Below the pieces are notes generated by a model. The model was given only the letters and a program-made list of their open reading frames with translations, had not been told where the DNA came from and made no database searches. Of a stretch of 64,000 bases of DNA, positions 43,199 to 55,410 are shown in pieces. Where the stretch lies: positions 21,384,828 through 21,448,827 of the forward strand of contig NC_087076.1 in assembly GCF_026151205.1 (NCBI RefSeq). The letters are read 5' to 3'. Both the position numbers and the translations under genes were made by a program. The stretch's first letter is position 1. The number at the start of each line of letters is the position of its first letter. The DNA comes from Bolinopsis microptera. Its lineage: Eukaryota > Ctenophora > Tentaculata > Lobata > Bolinopsidae.

Positions 43199-43546
43199 CT
43201 GTTCAGTTGTCTTTGTTTGTTTTGAAACCCCACGGTGGAGGTTGGCGTGTGCCGCAATTTATTAATCAATGGTTATTACATAAATGAAATTATAGAAGTC
43301 ACACTAAAATATAATAATGTAAAATAAAATATATTAAAATAAATGCCCTACTAAAAGTACTATATAACTAACGGTCTGCAAAACTGGTTGAAGTCGCAAT
43401 TTGTAAACATGCTAATTACTATTTAATAATAATAGATAAAAAGTTTTGCGCGGCAGATGTAAATTCGGCATTGCATAATGGCAGTGAAATTAAAATGATA
43501 TGTTGTTGATAAAAGATCATGGTCATTTGTCGCGAGTGATCTTTCT

Positions 43547-44762
43547 TTACGCGTTGTCGCTTACTAACTCGGTGTTGTAGTCTATCTGCGAGCGCCCTTC
43601 TCTTTGAGACTTTCTTAGCCCAGGTATACTATAAAGTAAGAAATTTGGCCAATTTTCATCGTCTCCTGAGCTTTGCAGCTTGAGGAGTTCGCGCTTAGCT
43701 GAATTTTTAAAGATTTCAATTGAAAAGGTAGAACTTGGAGTAGTTATATCCTTACTTTGTTTTGTAATAGAGAGCATGGGTCCTTTGAAGAAAAGAGTAT
43801 TTCTAAATGTTGGGCCGTTGTAAGTTGTGAACCAAGAAAGGTTATGTTCGTATGTGGAATTATAGGTGGGAATATCGTGAGGGAAAAGTTCTTTGATGGA
43901 TTTAGGGAGAAGGCTTGGCATGTTCCTTACTTTGTGTAGTAGAATAAGAGCGTTTTTTACAATGACGCTATGGACTGTTAGGATATTATGCAATCTAAAC
44001 GCACTTTTTGTGTGCTCCGGGGGATTGCCGTCTTTATATCTATAATTTACATATCCTGACATAACAGCTCTAATTCCCTGCTTTTGCTTGGTGAACAGAG
44101 ATTCAATGTGACATTTTGAGGCAAATCCCCACACTAAAGAACAGAAATTTAGATGGGATTGGATAAGGCTTTGGAAAATGTTTAGGCGGGCTTTGATAGG
44201 TAGAAGGTGCTTTAGCTTATACATAACTCCGAGGTAACGACCCATCTTTATTCTAACTGCCGTAATGTGTTTTTGCCAAGTGAGCTTTTCGTCTAGGATC
44301 ACTCCTAAAAATCTTGCTTCAGTCTTACGTTCGATTACAGTGTTGTCAATGGACAAATTAAAGCCGCTGAAGTCGATTCTATTTCTAGTGAAAATCATGT
44401 AACACGTCTTTTTTACATTTAAAGATAGCCCATTAGCACCTACCCAATCTACAAGACGTGAAATTAGCTGATTAGCTTTTAATTGTATTTCTTCTAGGGT
44501 GGTTCCACTAATTAATATGTTTGCGTCGTCGGCATAAAGGATGAACTTTGCAAAATCACTAATTCCAGGTAGGTCGTTTATATAAATTACAAATAAGAGA
44601 GGTCCTAAAATGCTACCCTGAGGTACGCCGTAAACTATGGGCATGCTAGAAGAGCAAGTTCCGTTTAAAGTTACGTATTGAGATCGATTACAAAGGTAAG
44701 ATCTAAACCATTCGTGCGCGACTCCCCTGATCCCACAATGGTCAAGCTTCTTAAGTAAGGTC
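43547..44762 (-). pseudogene. Reverse transcriptase, C-terminal half (catalytic YADD intact)
   Basis: The frame reads HETLLKKLDHCGIRGVAHEW, then GVPQGSILGPLLFVIYINDL, LYADDANIL (catalytic box), and continues through FLGVILDEKLTWQKHI and the C-terminal region to SDNA. It is joined to the upstream half across a 2-bp insertion (GATCACATGAG in place of GATCATGAG) near 44,768, the only disabling change seen. This is the polymerase of a jockey/CR1-like family by motif order. Confidence 0.85.
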
Positions 44763-45690
44763 TCATGTGATCAAGCACGTCAAAGGCTTTACTGTAATCG
44801 AGCAGGAGCAGTAGGGAAATTTGTTTCTTATTCAGAGAGTGTAGTATAGAATTTTGGGCATTGAGCAGTGCATGTTCGCACGATCTTCCTGGCCGAAATC
44901 CGTATTGATTTTCGAAAAGAGAATCGTTCTTATCTAAAAATTCTAAAACACGAGCATGCATAAGTTTCTCATAAATTTTCGAGAATGATCCCAAAAGAGA
45001 GATCGGCCTATAATTAGCTACTTCCAATTTTGAACCACCTTTGTGGATAGGAACGACTTTCGCAGTTTTTAGAGCATTTGGGAAGGTACCACTGGAGAAC
45101 GAACAGTTAATGACATTAGCTAGTGCCCTGGTAAAGTTTTCGCAGCTGTTTGCAATTTTCAATGGCTCAATTTTACAATCGAGTGTGGACTTGTTCTTAA
45201 GCCCTGATATTATCTTTTGGACTTCACCGTGTGATGTAGGCTTAAGAAACATCGAGTTACTACACGAAGCCTTAAGAAAATGCTTGAAACCACCTGGGTC
45301 AAAGGTTCGACGGGCAGCGATTTGCCTCTTGATACTGGCTGCAATACTGGAGAAGTAGCCGTTAAATTTCTCAGCGACTGCCAGATCGGAGCTTATAATC
45401 GTGCCATCGTCGTCCTTCAGACGGGTGTGTCCGAACTTTTTTCTGTTACGGTTCCGGAGGCCATTGATAATTTTCCATTGATTTTTAGAGCAGTTTTGGT
45501 ATTTGTCAAACATTTTCTTATAGTACTTTTCTTTGGCTAGATTCACATGTTTGTGACAAAACTTTTTCATTTTATCATACGCGTCGCAGTTTTTTTGTGA
45601 TGGATTTATAGTTTTTTCAAAAAAAAGTAACTTCTTGCGGTTGCATGCCGCCTCAAGCCAGGGTAAGATCCAAGGCTTTGGGTCGCTCCT
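44763..45690 (-). pseudogene. Reverse transcriptase, N-terminal half
   Basis: It contains LKTAKVVPIHKGGSKLEVAN, YRPISLLGSFSKIYEKL, NQYGFRPGRSCEHALL and LLLLDYSKAFDVLDH, i.e. RT blocks 1 to 3 including the first catalytic Asp. The preceding YYKKMFDKYQNCSKNQWKII and related residues are the usual linker after the (missing) endonuclease. After DVLDH the frame is lost through the 2-bp insertion. Confidence 0.85.
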
Positions 45691-45698
45691 CTTTTTTT

Positions 45699-46865
45699 AA
45701 ATATTTGTTTTATTTATTTAATAAGCGTAATTTGCCACAAATATAACATTATATTAACTTATACATGTATCTTTATATATAGTTTTTATAACCTTTTTGT
45801 CCATTCTACTCATGAAGTAGTAGGAATCCTCACCGCAAAGTAGTTGTCCAAAATGTTGTCCAATCATAAAAGATGCTGTAAATTTGTATCATTTACTGCT
45901 GGAATTTCTCTTTTTCCTCTGTTTTAATTTGAGTTGTAGAAATTAGCTAGAATCGACTCTCTCCAAAATTCAGGCATATTCTATTGTCTGCAAAGTCTAT
46001 ACTACGTAGTAAATAAAATAAAATATAAGCATAAAACTGCATGTAAATAATTAAGAACTCAGCAGTTCATGATTATTGTGCTCGGGGGCAAAACAAATCC
46101 CATAAATAGATTCGTAATCGCGATCCCAAACGTCCTTCTCAGCCACCCTCTTCCTATCCGGGAACTCCTGACTTCTTTTCCCCATCAATTCAAACTGATA
46201 CACCTACTCAGGATTTAAAAGCGCTGTATTAATAATAAGATTAAAATCATATGTTTAGTGTATACTGGGACCAATTAAATTAATTAAACCCAGTTCAACT
46301 GGAGACAAACATCGCATCATGTTACACCCAGGGTCTGATTGATTCCCGATATGACCCTTATTCTTCACTTCGAGTATAACTAGTTTTAGGTTTTTTTATA
46401 ATTATACAGATTATCTTAATTATAAGATAAAAATCAAATGTGTAGTGTGTACTGTGACTCATTAAACTGCAAACCAAAAGTCGCTTATTAAGCGGGTTAT
46501 TTTTCAAACCAAGCCCCTTCCTGCATAAAATGTTGGGAACCTTTTTTATCCTCCCTTGCATCTTGCCAATAACAAGTTGCCAATCTAACTTTATTGGGTT
46601 ATCTAATATCAAGTATTATAATATTACATATAATGTCGGATATCACAACACGAATAAATCAAGACAAGAGTGTCGCTAGGACTTACGTTCTTGACCTATA
46701 CTAGGTGTTCTAAGCTCCTCGATATCACAGTGTTGAGGAATATGAGTACTGTTTCCTGCATATCTGGTTACAAGGCAAGAGTTCAACCAGCACTTTCTAT
46801 TGGGGAGAGAGGCGCACACAGTTTAAAATATCTTGTATCTCTAAGGAAGTGTCTTTCGTCCACTC
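45699..46865. other. Stretch without a recognised gene
   Basis: AT-rich. A frame at 46,358-46,612 on the minus strand lacks splice or domain support. Two similar pieces (AATCATATGTTTAGTGTATACTG, about 46,247, and AATCAAATGTGTAGTGTGTACTG, about 46,433) suggest an old duplication. Confidence 0.4.
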
Positions 46866-46873
46866 CTTCGTAA

Positions 46874-47000
46874 TCATCAGTTATTGGTCACTAAACCGGA
46901 ACATGGGTCCACAATGATCATCAATAGGAATAAAATCATAATATCCTGTAAGTAAAGGTATTATTTTACGATATAAAATGATGCGGCTCTGTAAAATTTA
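46874..47000. repeat. Short dispersed repeat R4, copy 1
   Basis: CAGTTATTGGTCACTAAACC, GGAACATGGGTCCACAA, ATAAAATCATAATATCCTGT and TTTTACGATATAAAATGATG recur in the same order at about 47,180-47,250 and 50,018-50,118. About 110 bp, no ORF. Confidence 0.75.
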
Positions 47001-47177
47001 GAAACAAATAAAAGATCTTTATATGTAAAGTCTGTAAGAAGAATAGGTCTGCTTCAATTCTCTTAAAACGATTTAACATGTGGATAGCTGGTGGCTGGAA
47101 TGGTGGCTGGAATGGTGGCTCATGGCTGGCTGGGCTGGAGGGGAGTTTCCTTCGTCCATACTCAGGTAACGCACGTA

Positions 47178-47252
47178 GTGCAGTTATTGGTCACTAAACC
47201 GGAACATAAGGTCCACAATAAGAAGTAGAAATATAATCATATCCTATAAGGT
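47178..47252. repeat. Short dispersed repeat R4, copy 2 (partial)
   Basis: CAGTTATTGGTCACTAAACC, GGAACATAAGGTCCACAA and AAATATAATCATATCCTATA match copies 1 and 3; the distal part is absent. Confidence 0.7.
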
Positions 47253-47299
47253 GGGTGGGATGACACGTCTCCAATGTCTCCCGCACCTTATCTTTCCGA

Positions 47300-47430
47300 A
47301 AAAGACAAAGACATTGGAGACATTAGTGACATTGGAGACACAGCTTTTGGAGACATTGGGGACATTGGAGACACAGCTTTTGGAGACATTGGGGACATTA
47401 GGGACATTGGAGACACAGCTTTTGGAGACG
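47300..47430. repeat. Minisatellite GACATTGGAGACACAGCTTT
   Basis: Units of GACATTGGAGACACAGCTTTTGGA, mixed with 9-bp GGGACATTA/GGAGACATT steps, are repeated about three times. Frames on both strands are repetitive by-products. Confidence 0.85.
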
Positions 47431-47439
47431 TAGATGTAT

Positions 47440-49286
47440 GATTGTGCCACACCCCCACCTAAATGATGAAAGGACTTATTACATCCATCATTACATTCCC
47501 TGTACAGCAATTCCTGAATTAGTGCAAAGGCCAGTGTATAATACACAAAAACATGAAACTTAGATCTGACAGTTTACTATGACTTATGAGACACCTCACT
47601 GGAGAAATAAAGATCAATAATCACAACATTTTTTGCATTTAAACAAATTTATTTTAAATGAAATTAAAAGAACTGTTAAAATTTAAAAGATGAGACGTCA
47701 AAATACATTCCGTCAGGTTTCTAGCCAGAGTCCTCAACGTCGACAAGGGGATGACTAGTGGACCTTGTCATGAACTCTCGTCTAAACGGGCAGGCGCGGG
47801 TTTTACGAGGGGTTCGTGTACTTTTGCCACATAAAGATTGTGTGCCACTTTCGTAGGGTACCATTTGTGATAAGTGTCACAAGGGAACTTTTTGTCACAA
47901 GGGAACTCTATGTTTTCGTGATGACAATGTTTACAGTGCTGAAATATAAAGTGCAATTATTATTCCAGTTTATCACTTTTATTTGTGGTCATGAAGTTCA
48001 TGATTATAGTCGTAATTCACATACAATTTTAAAACGAACACAAATTGGATGGATAAACTGATAAAGGTAAATTCCAATTTTAAGGGAAAACAAACAAACC
48101 TCCAGTGCTGTGAACTAATGTGCTGTGAACTAATGCTGCTATCCACGTATCTCCTCTCATTTCGCCTATTGGAAAAACCTTTCCCAGAGGAAGCAGTACC
48201 TGTTTTCTTCGTTTTTCCCGACTTCGAGTCCTTAAAAAAATCATTCTTTCGTTATATTAATAAAATCCTGCAACCTTTGAGTACCCGTTTTAAGATATTG
48301 CAATTAATTTTATAACATATCATCGATATTCATTTTCTTATACATTATTATTATCCTACTTTGTTGATGCGTAGATCGCACCACTTATTGAAAATTCGAA
48401 ATACATTTTTAATTTTATCTTTGATTAAGTTACCACAACAGCTATTGGAGACTCGCCCTTATTAGCGACTTTCCATTCCACAACGGTGAAGTTTTGAATC
48501 GTGGACTTTAGCGTTATGGGCATTCTCTTTAAGATAAGATAAGTTATGAGTCTTTGTTTTACTAACTAAAATCTTAATATGCTTATGAAAGTTTAAAGAC
48601 AACTTTTTTCTTTTTTTAGCAGTTTCGCTGTTTGAATTAACAGAACGAGATTATGTTATCGTAAAGGTGACAATTTTTCTAAAATACGGACGTTGATTGA
48701 TAAATATATGACTTCAAAAATTACGATCAAAGTAAAAGGTTAGGGTTTTGAGTAGTTGCTCGGAGTTTTCCAGGAAAGTATGTGTTGTATCATATTAATT
48801 ACCGGAGCTTCAAGCTCTACTAGACACACGTCACACAGGGTTGTCCTCCTGTGCGGTTAGGGTGGACGAGAGTTTATGTATATACCTGCTCATTTTTAAA
48901 CTCGAGAAGAGTGTGTAATTTCTCTGCGACATTACAGTTCTTTATCCTGATGTGGCAGGATAACTCACTGAAACATCGTGTTTGAATAAAGTCAGTAGAT
49001 TTCTATTACATTTAAAAGTTAGGAATGGTTAATGCAACAGATAACTATATTATAAAATTTGTGTGAAACCCCAAAGAAAAAAGAAATTAAAAGTTTAGAT
49101 TCGTTACTCACGTTCCGATCTTTATTTTCGGCGTTGTCCGGAAATAGAACCTCGGCCCTTTCAACCCGTTTAAATGTATTATTTGCACTGTGTGCAGTGA
49201 CATAGCTTTCTAAACATTATAGTTGTGAGTGTACTTATAATGATCACTGTAAAAACTTTAATTGAATGTATATTAGGTAGGTTCAC
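47440..49286. other. Stretch without a recognised gene
   Basis: Several short frames have no splice or domain support. A 12-bp unit TGCTGTGAACTA is doubled near 48,108. The segment 48,795-48,870 contains a GAGCTTCAAGCTC inverted repeat. Confidence 0.4.
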
Positions 49287-49740
49287 TAGGGCCTGTCGTG
49301 ATATCATGGATCGCTTAGGTTCCACCAGGATCTGGTAGTTCTCATAATTCTGCGGCCTCTATGTATCGTCATCTCGTACAACTCTTTAAGAATCTTAGGG
49401 ATTTGGCATGTGAAAATTTGCAGCCTTCCAGACATTGATTGGGTTAACGAGGTGTCGTACGTCACCTCAAGATCGGGTGACAGGGGGCTGACCAGGCCAG
49501 AACCCAATTGATTGGGTCTGAGGTCACGTGATTATGAGCCTGAGGTCACGTGACTGAGATGACGTACGACACCTCGTTAACCCAATCAATGTCTGGAAGG
49601 CTGCAAATTTCCACATGCCAAATCCCTTTAAAGATTCTTAAAGAGTTGTACGAGATGACGATACATAGAGGCCGCAGAATTATGAGGACTACCAGATCCT
49701 GGTGGAACCTAAGCGATCCATGATATCACGACAGGTCCTC
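49287..49740. mobile_element. 454-bp foldback derivative of the palindromic element
   Basis: It begins TAGGGCCTGTCGTGATATCA and ends GATATCACGACAGGTCCT, the same termini as the 10.6-20.4 kb element. The arms of about 180 bp are inverted and the centre keeps the doubled GGTCACGTGA motif. It has no gene. It is a deletion product that can serve as a MITE. A TSD was not found and the right tip has two changes. Confidence 0.85.
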
Positions 49741-50017
49741 CAGAGGAATCTACTCTGTCTGCGGCGGTTGTCCCCTCTTAAATGGTACTATAATTACAGA
49801 GCACATTTTATTTTTATGGATGGACTGAACACTTTATTGGGTAATTGAATATTAAGTATTATAAATAGAAATATGATCATAGCATATATGCTGTAAGTAA
49901 TTATTTTATAAGATGAAATGACATGTATTCGAAATAATCATTACTTACTCTCGAACTGGTTTTTGAACACCTTGAACATTGCGGGGTCAATGCCCCGGTT
50001 AGTGACAGTAACGCTGT

Positions 50018-50118
50018 TATCCGTCACTAAACCGGAACTTCTTGAAATTAGTAGAAGAAATATAATCATATCCTGTATGGTATTACTTTATGAGATAAAA
50101 TGATTTTATGGCTCTGGA
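50018..50118. repeat. Short dispersed repeat R4, copy 3
   Basis: GTCACTAAACCGGAACTTCT, AAATATAATCATATCCTGTA and ATGAGATAAAATGATTTTAT follow the order seen at 46.9 and 47.2 kb. Confidence 0.7.
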
Positions 50119-50419
50119 AAATTGAGACCCGAAAAATAATAAATATTTCCCCCTCGCTTAACATATAGTAATATATATATTATATACCTGGTTTGGGCGT
50201 TGTCTGTATTATGGGGCCGATTGTTTCTCCCGTGATATATGCATCAAGGAGGAGTCACCATGTTTGCCATCCAATACACAACAAGGCATAATAGGATCAT
50301 AATTGCTTCTTTTCCTGCGATAAAATCAATACTTTAAGTCTGTTTTATATTATCGATTTTTTTCAAGATATTCAACAGAAACCACATTTTAACAAGAATA
50401 TTTACATATCACTACTTAC

Positions 50420-50509
50420 AGAATCTCCGTTCCTGGAGCACTCGTTGGTTTCGGTTCCTTGTTTATCGGACAAGTTGTTTGTCGATGTTAGTTGTATCCA
50501 TTCCTTTTT
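50420..50509 (-). CDS. 90-bp exon, unknown protein
   Basis: The acceptor GTTTGCAG and ideal donor TTCT|GTAAGT bound KKEWIQLTSTNNLSDKQGTE and TNECSRNGDS, exactly 30 codons in phase 0. It follows in phase the 40-bp exon at 50,616-50,655. Confidence 0.5.
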
Positions 50510-50615
50510 CTGCAAACAAATCGATACTTCAAGTCTGTTCTATGTTATGGATTTTTAAGATATTCAAGAGAAAACTCATTTGAACAAGAATATTTGTAAT
50601 TGTAGTATTACTTAC

Positions 50616-50655
50616 AGTTTTTCGGTTCCTGATGTTCCTGCTACATTGTAACACC
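50616..50655 (-). CDS. 40-bp exon, unknown protein
   Basis: The acceptor AATTTTCAG and donor AACT|GTAAGT bound VLQCSRNIRNRKT (1 + 39 bp). A related but broken exon (VLQCSCSAISE, then TGA) is at about 53,045-53,092, again after a TTTTTCAG acceptor. Confidence 0.45.
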
Positions 50656-50984
50656 CTGAAAATTATTGTATGGTTAATGAAATGATATTCATAAACTGTT
50701 GATATATAATATAGATGCTGGTGAGGGGTGATTATATTTTTGACATGTGGGTAGCTTATAAATAACTTAATAACTAATATAATTATAGATTCAATACAAA
50801 AGTGTACAAAATATTAATTTTTCTCGACATCTGAGCCCGAGGCTTGATCAACAAAATTAACGTACCCCAAGGCTGCATATTCTGCCTTTTTTAATGAGAG
50901 CAAATTCGAAAGGTAAGTATTAATCATTGTAAATTCTTCATCGCGTTCGTTTTTGGTTATGGTTCTTTTGCTGATGATTGGTTT

Positions 50985-51185
50985 CTCTTAAGATGCTTTT
51001 CCTCAGCATTTTCATGGATCCCTAAAAACATTACAATTGGTCTAATTTTAGCTTTTTTCTGACGCATACTGAAAACTATCCTGCATAGTTTTTATGGTAT
51101 GATCAAACGCTTATTATTGAATCGGAAAGCAAATATTTCCACTTAATGCGTACTTTAGTTTAAAGCTTTTTACACATACGGTCTG
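50985..51185. repeat. Duplicated segment shared with 56,715-56,885
   Basis: GTCTAATTTTAGCTTTTTTC, GCATACTGAAAACTATCCTG, CATAGTTTTTAT and GGCAAATATTTCC-type sequence occur in both places. It is part of the local gene-cluster duplication between 50 and 57 kb. Confidence 0.75.
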
Positions 51186-51929
51186 TGACAACTTTCGAAA
51201 GATGAGTAGGCCAAGTCTATCCTAGACTACTTTCGGCCGACACCTCCTCAACGTACGGACCCTTTCTCTTAATTATAAATTATAATATACAGTTATATTT
51301 AAACTGCAGGGCCGAGATCCTGAATTTTATTTACACTTTTGTCATGCTGACAACTTGTCATACGTATGACAAATGACAAGAAAGGCACCATGCAAAATTA
51401 CAATGTACACTTAATAATTTACAGTTACTGATGCTTCGACCAGTTTCGTAACTTGAATACAAATGTAAAGACTAAATATAGTTTTAAAACTATAAAGATA
51501 TCAAATAATTACAAATCCTCCTGCTCCGTTATAGGCAGAACTTGTCTTGGTTTCTGAATATTAATATATATTGTGTAAAAGTATGCCATACATACTACAT
51601 AGTATAGTGCGACCACGGCTGACTCCTCTTTCCGCATAATAATATGACATATTAATAGCTGAGACATACTACTACTAGCTCAGACATACTAAATGAAATT
51701 ATACCAATGGAACAGTGTTTAAAATATGTATCTTATCAAACAATAGAGATTAAGTTAAAATTGTTTTGATATATTATGTTTAACTCATGTTGTTTTCTTC
51801 ATCACAATCCATTCGCATTCTAGGGTTAATGCTCATATTGTGAAGGGGTAGAAGTGGCGAATCAGAATGCCAGAAATTGTCTAGCTCGCGTACAGCAGGC
51901 AGAGCTTGGTGCTCAGTGGTAATAACAAT

Positions 51930-52180
51930 TTACATATCCTCGAAAAAGTCAGCTACTTCCTCGATCACCATCTGGGCAGTGTACATGTCTCCGATGATTT
52001 TCCTTACATCGTCGATACAAAAAAGGTGTTCTGCATTTGCAGTAAAAAGGTTTATTGTACCATTTGTTAAGTTGCATGGAGCAATGAATACACTGCTGAA
52101 GATTTGTTGCGAAATTCTCTCTTTCAATGACGAAGATAACGATTTTCTATCTTCTGGGCTGACCTTTCTCTTGATATGTT
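51930..52180 (-). CDS. Terminal exon of an unrecognised protein
   Basis: The acceptor ACTCTTCAG opens (2 + 249 bp) HIKRKVSPEDRKSLSSSLKE, RISQQIFSSVFIAPCNLTNG, TINLFTANAEHLFCIDDVRK and IIGDMYTAQMVIEEVADFFE, ending DM and TAA. The composition is that of a folded domain with an acidic C-terminal helix. Not recognised. Confidence 0.5.
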
Positions 52181-53134
52181 CTGAAGAGTGTTTTCATAAA
52201 CTCAATTTGTACAAAATTTTTGCATGTTTAGTGTTTACTGCTTATACATTTCAATTTTTTTTAAATAGAGTTTTATTGATTTTAAACTGGTCCATCTGAA
52301 GATTTGTTTACTGCACTTATCCGGAGACACTTATTTTTGAGTGGTGTGTTGGCTTAGTACCCTATCAATTAAATAAGTACGATATATTATCTTATCTTTT
52401 CACAGCAATAAAAATATCTAATCAATACCCACCAGTGGGAAATATAAATTCCTTTGCTTTCCCCTGACCTTCCTCTTACAACAATATATTCTTATATTGA
52501 CCAGTAAATCTTTAGACATTGTATTGCACATGTTGCAACATATATCACCCCCCGTATAAGTCAATGTTATATCTGTGGCCACTCCTGGCATGATGGACCA
52601 AAGGACGAACAGGTCAGCTTATTGTCCACTGACTGGTAAGGGCATGCCGTGTGAGCGGAAGTGTCACGTGGGTGATCTCTACAACAACTGCTGCACTAGA
52701 ATAACATTATATAAAATTTTAGGGTCACTGATTATCATTGGGACTGAAATTGATTGCTTCCACATTTAATACATATTCCCATAACACGAATGGTGGCAAA
52801 CAATGCCTTAAAAATAAGAGGGCTCAAAAGCTCATAAAGGAAAAAATCCATCATATGGAAGAGGGAGATAGGGAAGAGAGGGAGGGAGTCCAGCATAATT
52901 GCTTCTTTTCCTGCAATAAAATCAATACTGCAAATCTGTTTTATATTATCGATTTTATAGATTGTATAGATATTTTAAAACTTTAAAAGATATTCAAGAG
53001 AAACCACATTTTAAATAGAATATTTGTAGTTTCACTTTCAGTATCTCATTCACTGATTGCGCTGCAGGAACACTGTAACACCCTGAAAAATGTTGTTATT
53101 GAAATTATATTCATATATATATACTATTGATATA

Positions 53135-53212
53135 TAAATGTAACAAATATTTGCTAACAGTGTTAATATATATATATATATTAACACTGTTAGCAAATAT
53201 TTGTTACATTTA
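53135..53212. other. Perfect 78-bp palindrome
   Basis: TAAATGTAACAAATATTTGC ... AT core ... GCAAATATTTGTTACATTTA, fully self-complementary around 53,173/53,174. The right half continues into sequence duplicated at 55,118 onward, where the palindrome is absent, so it arose locally. Confidence 0.9.
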
Positions 53213-53900
53213 TTGAGGGGTTAATTCCACTACTTCCAGGGTTCTGGCACTGTCTTTTTTACTCACTATGAGTTTATTAATAATAACAATGATATTTATT
53301 TAATAAGTTAATAATGAAAACTTTAACTTAATAAATACATTTAAAGGTAATTGAATATTAAGTATTGGAACAGGCATGTTCTTCTCTTATACGCGACTCT
53401 TCCTTATTCCCTGAGCACAAGTTTCTTTTGCACGTTCGTTCGTACTGCAATAAATTCCTAAGTTCATAGAGAAGCTTAGGAAGGGGATGTCTTGTTCTGA
53501 ACTTGTTGGATTATCCAAGATTAACTCTTTATACCGTTTCGAGTTGATTGCATCACTCATATAATTTGTATATTGAGCAGTTTTGATATTTTCTTGGAAA
53601 CTTAAAACTGCTTAACCGTTTTCGAACAGTCCTAACAAAGAAGTAAGTTGTTGGGAAACAGATGTGTACAGGAAAAAATTCCCTGTCTTACAGAGATTGT
53701 CACGATTCAGTTTTGAATTACATTTCCTGCAATGTTTTGGAAGAGCGTTTTTTTTGTCCTTATAATACGCATCATAATTCCCAGTGCAAACGAAGAATCT
53801 TTTAGCCTGTGATGCTTGTTGTTTTATCCAGTTTCTGAAGGTCTTGACCCACTGGCACTCTGAGGGCTGACTTTAAATTCACCCCCTTGAATACTGCCTT
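53213..53900 (-). pseudogene. Decayed duplicate of the 55.1-56.45 kb gene segment
   Basis: It repeats TTATTGAGGGGTTAATTCCA..., the CCTTATTCCCTGAG exon region and the zinc-ribbon exon. The frame is lost and the first Cys pair is altered (TGNYDAYY versus TGNCDAYY). Confidence 0.6.
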
Positions 53901-55115
53901 CCCATCTGCATATATGTCTTTGTGACTCGATTCTGCCATTGGGATACAATTTCTTCTTCCTGTTATACATTTAAGAATAGAATAAAATTAAATATTTAAA
54001 ATTTAGCAAATATTAAATCGATTTGTTTAAATTTAAAACGCAATTTACTCTCCTTCTTCCACGAAACTCATTCACAGAAAATTTTTATGGGAATGAGGGT
54101 ATATCACTCATTGCTTCTTTCATTGTCTCGTCGTTGGAGAGGTTCTCCCTTTTGTAAGATCCTTCTTTCTTCCCCAGAAAGTCTTGCAGAAGAAGCTGAG
54201 AGAGTAAAGTATTCGAAAGAACTTAAGTTACCCAAAAGAGCTTTATAAGATCCCCAAGGAGATCTCTACTTCAAAAGTTCGCTAGTTGATACACACCGAA
54301 TACACACGTACCACTCTGCCAGTCACCAATAGTGGTGACTGGTGTTAAAAACAGTTGGTTGCTTTTTTAAAGCTTAAAGTAACTGAACATGACTGCTCTT
54401 ACGAGCAGTGAATGAAAAGGACCGGTTTTTCCCTTTATTTTACTATAACAGCTTGAATCAGACAAGTATTAAAGGTAATTTATACAGTATACCTTACGAG
54501 ACATATTTATATTTGGAAAAAACCCCCATATTTTCGTACTACCAATATTGTGGCCGCCATTTCAAAATCCCACACATTAATTTTTATGTAATTGGCTTAA
54601 ATAGGGCTAATTTGAGGTGAATTTGTCAAATAAGTTCTTTTACGTGTTTTGTGAGACAAGGATACACATTTCTCAGGTAAATTGAAAAATTACTGAATAG
54701 AAAATACTGGTTTTTCAGTGTTACGTGAAAAACGTGCGTCAGATTCAAAATTATCTCACATATAATTTTATATAGACTTCTATAACAACCACTAGTTTCA
54801 CACTAGAAAAACATTAAGTACAAAATAGAATAAGGAAGACATGCAATTTTCACCCTTATGGAATAACTTGCACAGCTAAACATTGTTGTTAAACAAATGG
54901 ATCCTGCTCCGAAAATTCTTACATTTCAATTGCCTCAGTTATAGCTGATTTCCTAAATCCGGTTTTAATGATAGTTTTACCACGATCTGTTTCCTCTGTT
55001 TGAAACTGCTTCACCCGTGCATCATTAAGATGTGTCCTCATAAGGAACACCATCTTGTTCCATGGTTAGGGTGAAAGATGGACTGCTTCCACCCATAAGT
55101 CCTGGACGCTGGTAG
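53901..55115. other. Stretch without a recognised gene
   Basis: The frame at 54,408-54,620 has no support. AAACTTT/CCTTTGC-type low-complexity sequence only; no splice-bounded exon found. Confidence 0.35.
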
Positions 55116-55249
55116 CAAATATTTGTTACATTTATTGAGGGGTTAATTCCACTTCTTCCAGGGTTCTGGCACTGTCTTTTTTACTCACTATGAGTTTATA
55201 AATAGTAATAATGTTTATTTAATAATAAATACTTTAACTTAATAAATAT

Positions 55250-55410
55250 ATTTAAAGGTAATTGAATATTGAGTATTGGAACTGGGCGGGCATGTTCTTC
55301 TCTTTTACCCGACTCTTCCTTATTCCCTGAGGACAAGTTCTTTTGCACGTTCGTACTGCAATAAATTTCTTCGTACCATCTTATCCTGGTAAAACGTTCC
55401 TGCAGTTGGC
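55250..55410 (-). CDS. Candidate exon in the duplicated cluster
   Basis: After AACTGCAG the frame reads ERFTRIRWYEEIYCSTNVQK and NLSSGNKEESGKREEHARPV. Alternatively the acceptor TTTATTGCAG opens YERAKELVLRE then TAA. The homologous block at 53.4 kb carries a 4-bp insertion. Both readings are weak. Confidence 0.3.

Larger units (their letters stand above)
43500..45698 (-). mobile_element. 5'-truncated non-LTR retrotransposon
   Basis: Minus-strand coding sequence runs from SDPKPWILPWLEAACNRKKL (about 45,690) to YNTELVSDNA (43,547). It lacks the upstream endonuclease and begins abruptly beside an A/T run (about 45,698), as expected for incomplete reverse transcription. The two frames below are parts of one pol gene. 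Confidence 0.85.

Noticed and set aside
48795-48870. GC-rich patch with GAGCTTCAAGCTC inverted repeat, considered as a tRNA or small RNA
   Set aside because: No A/B-box pair, anticodon arm or acceptor stem could be drawn.
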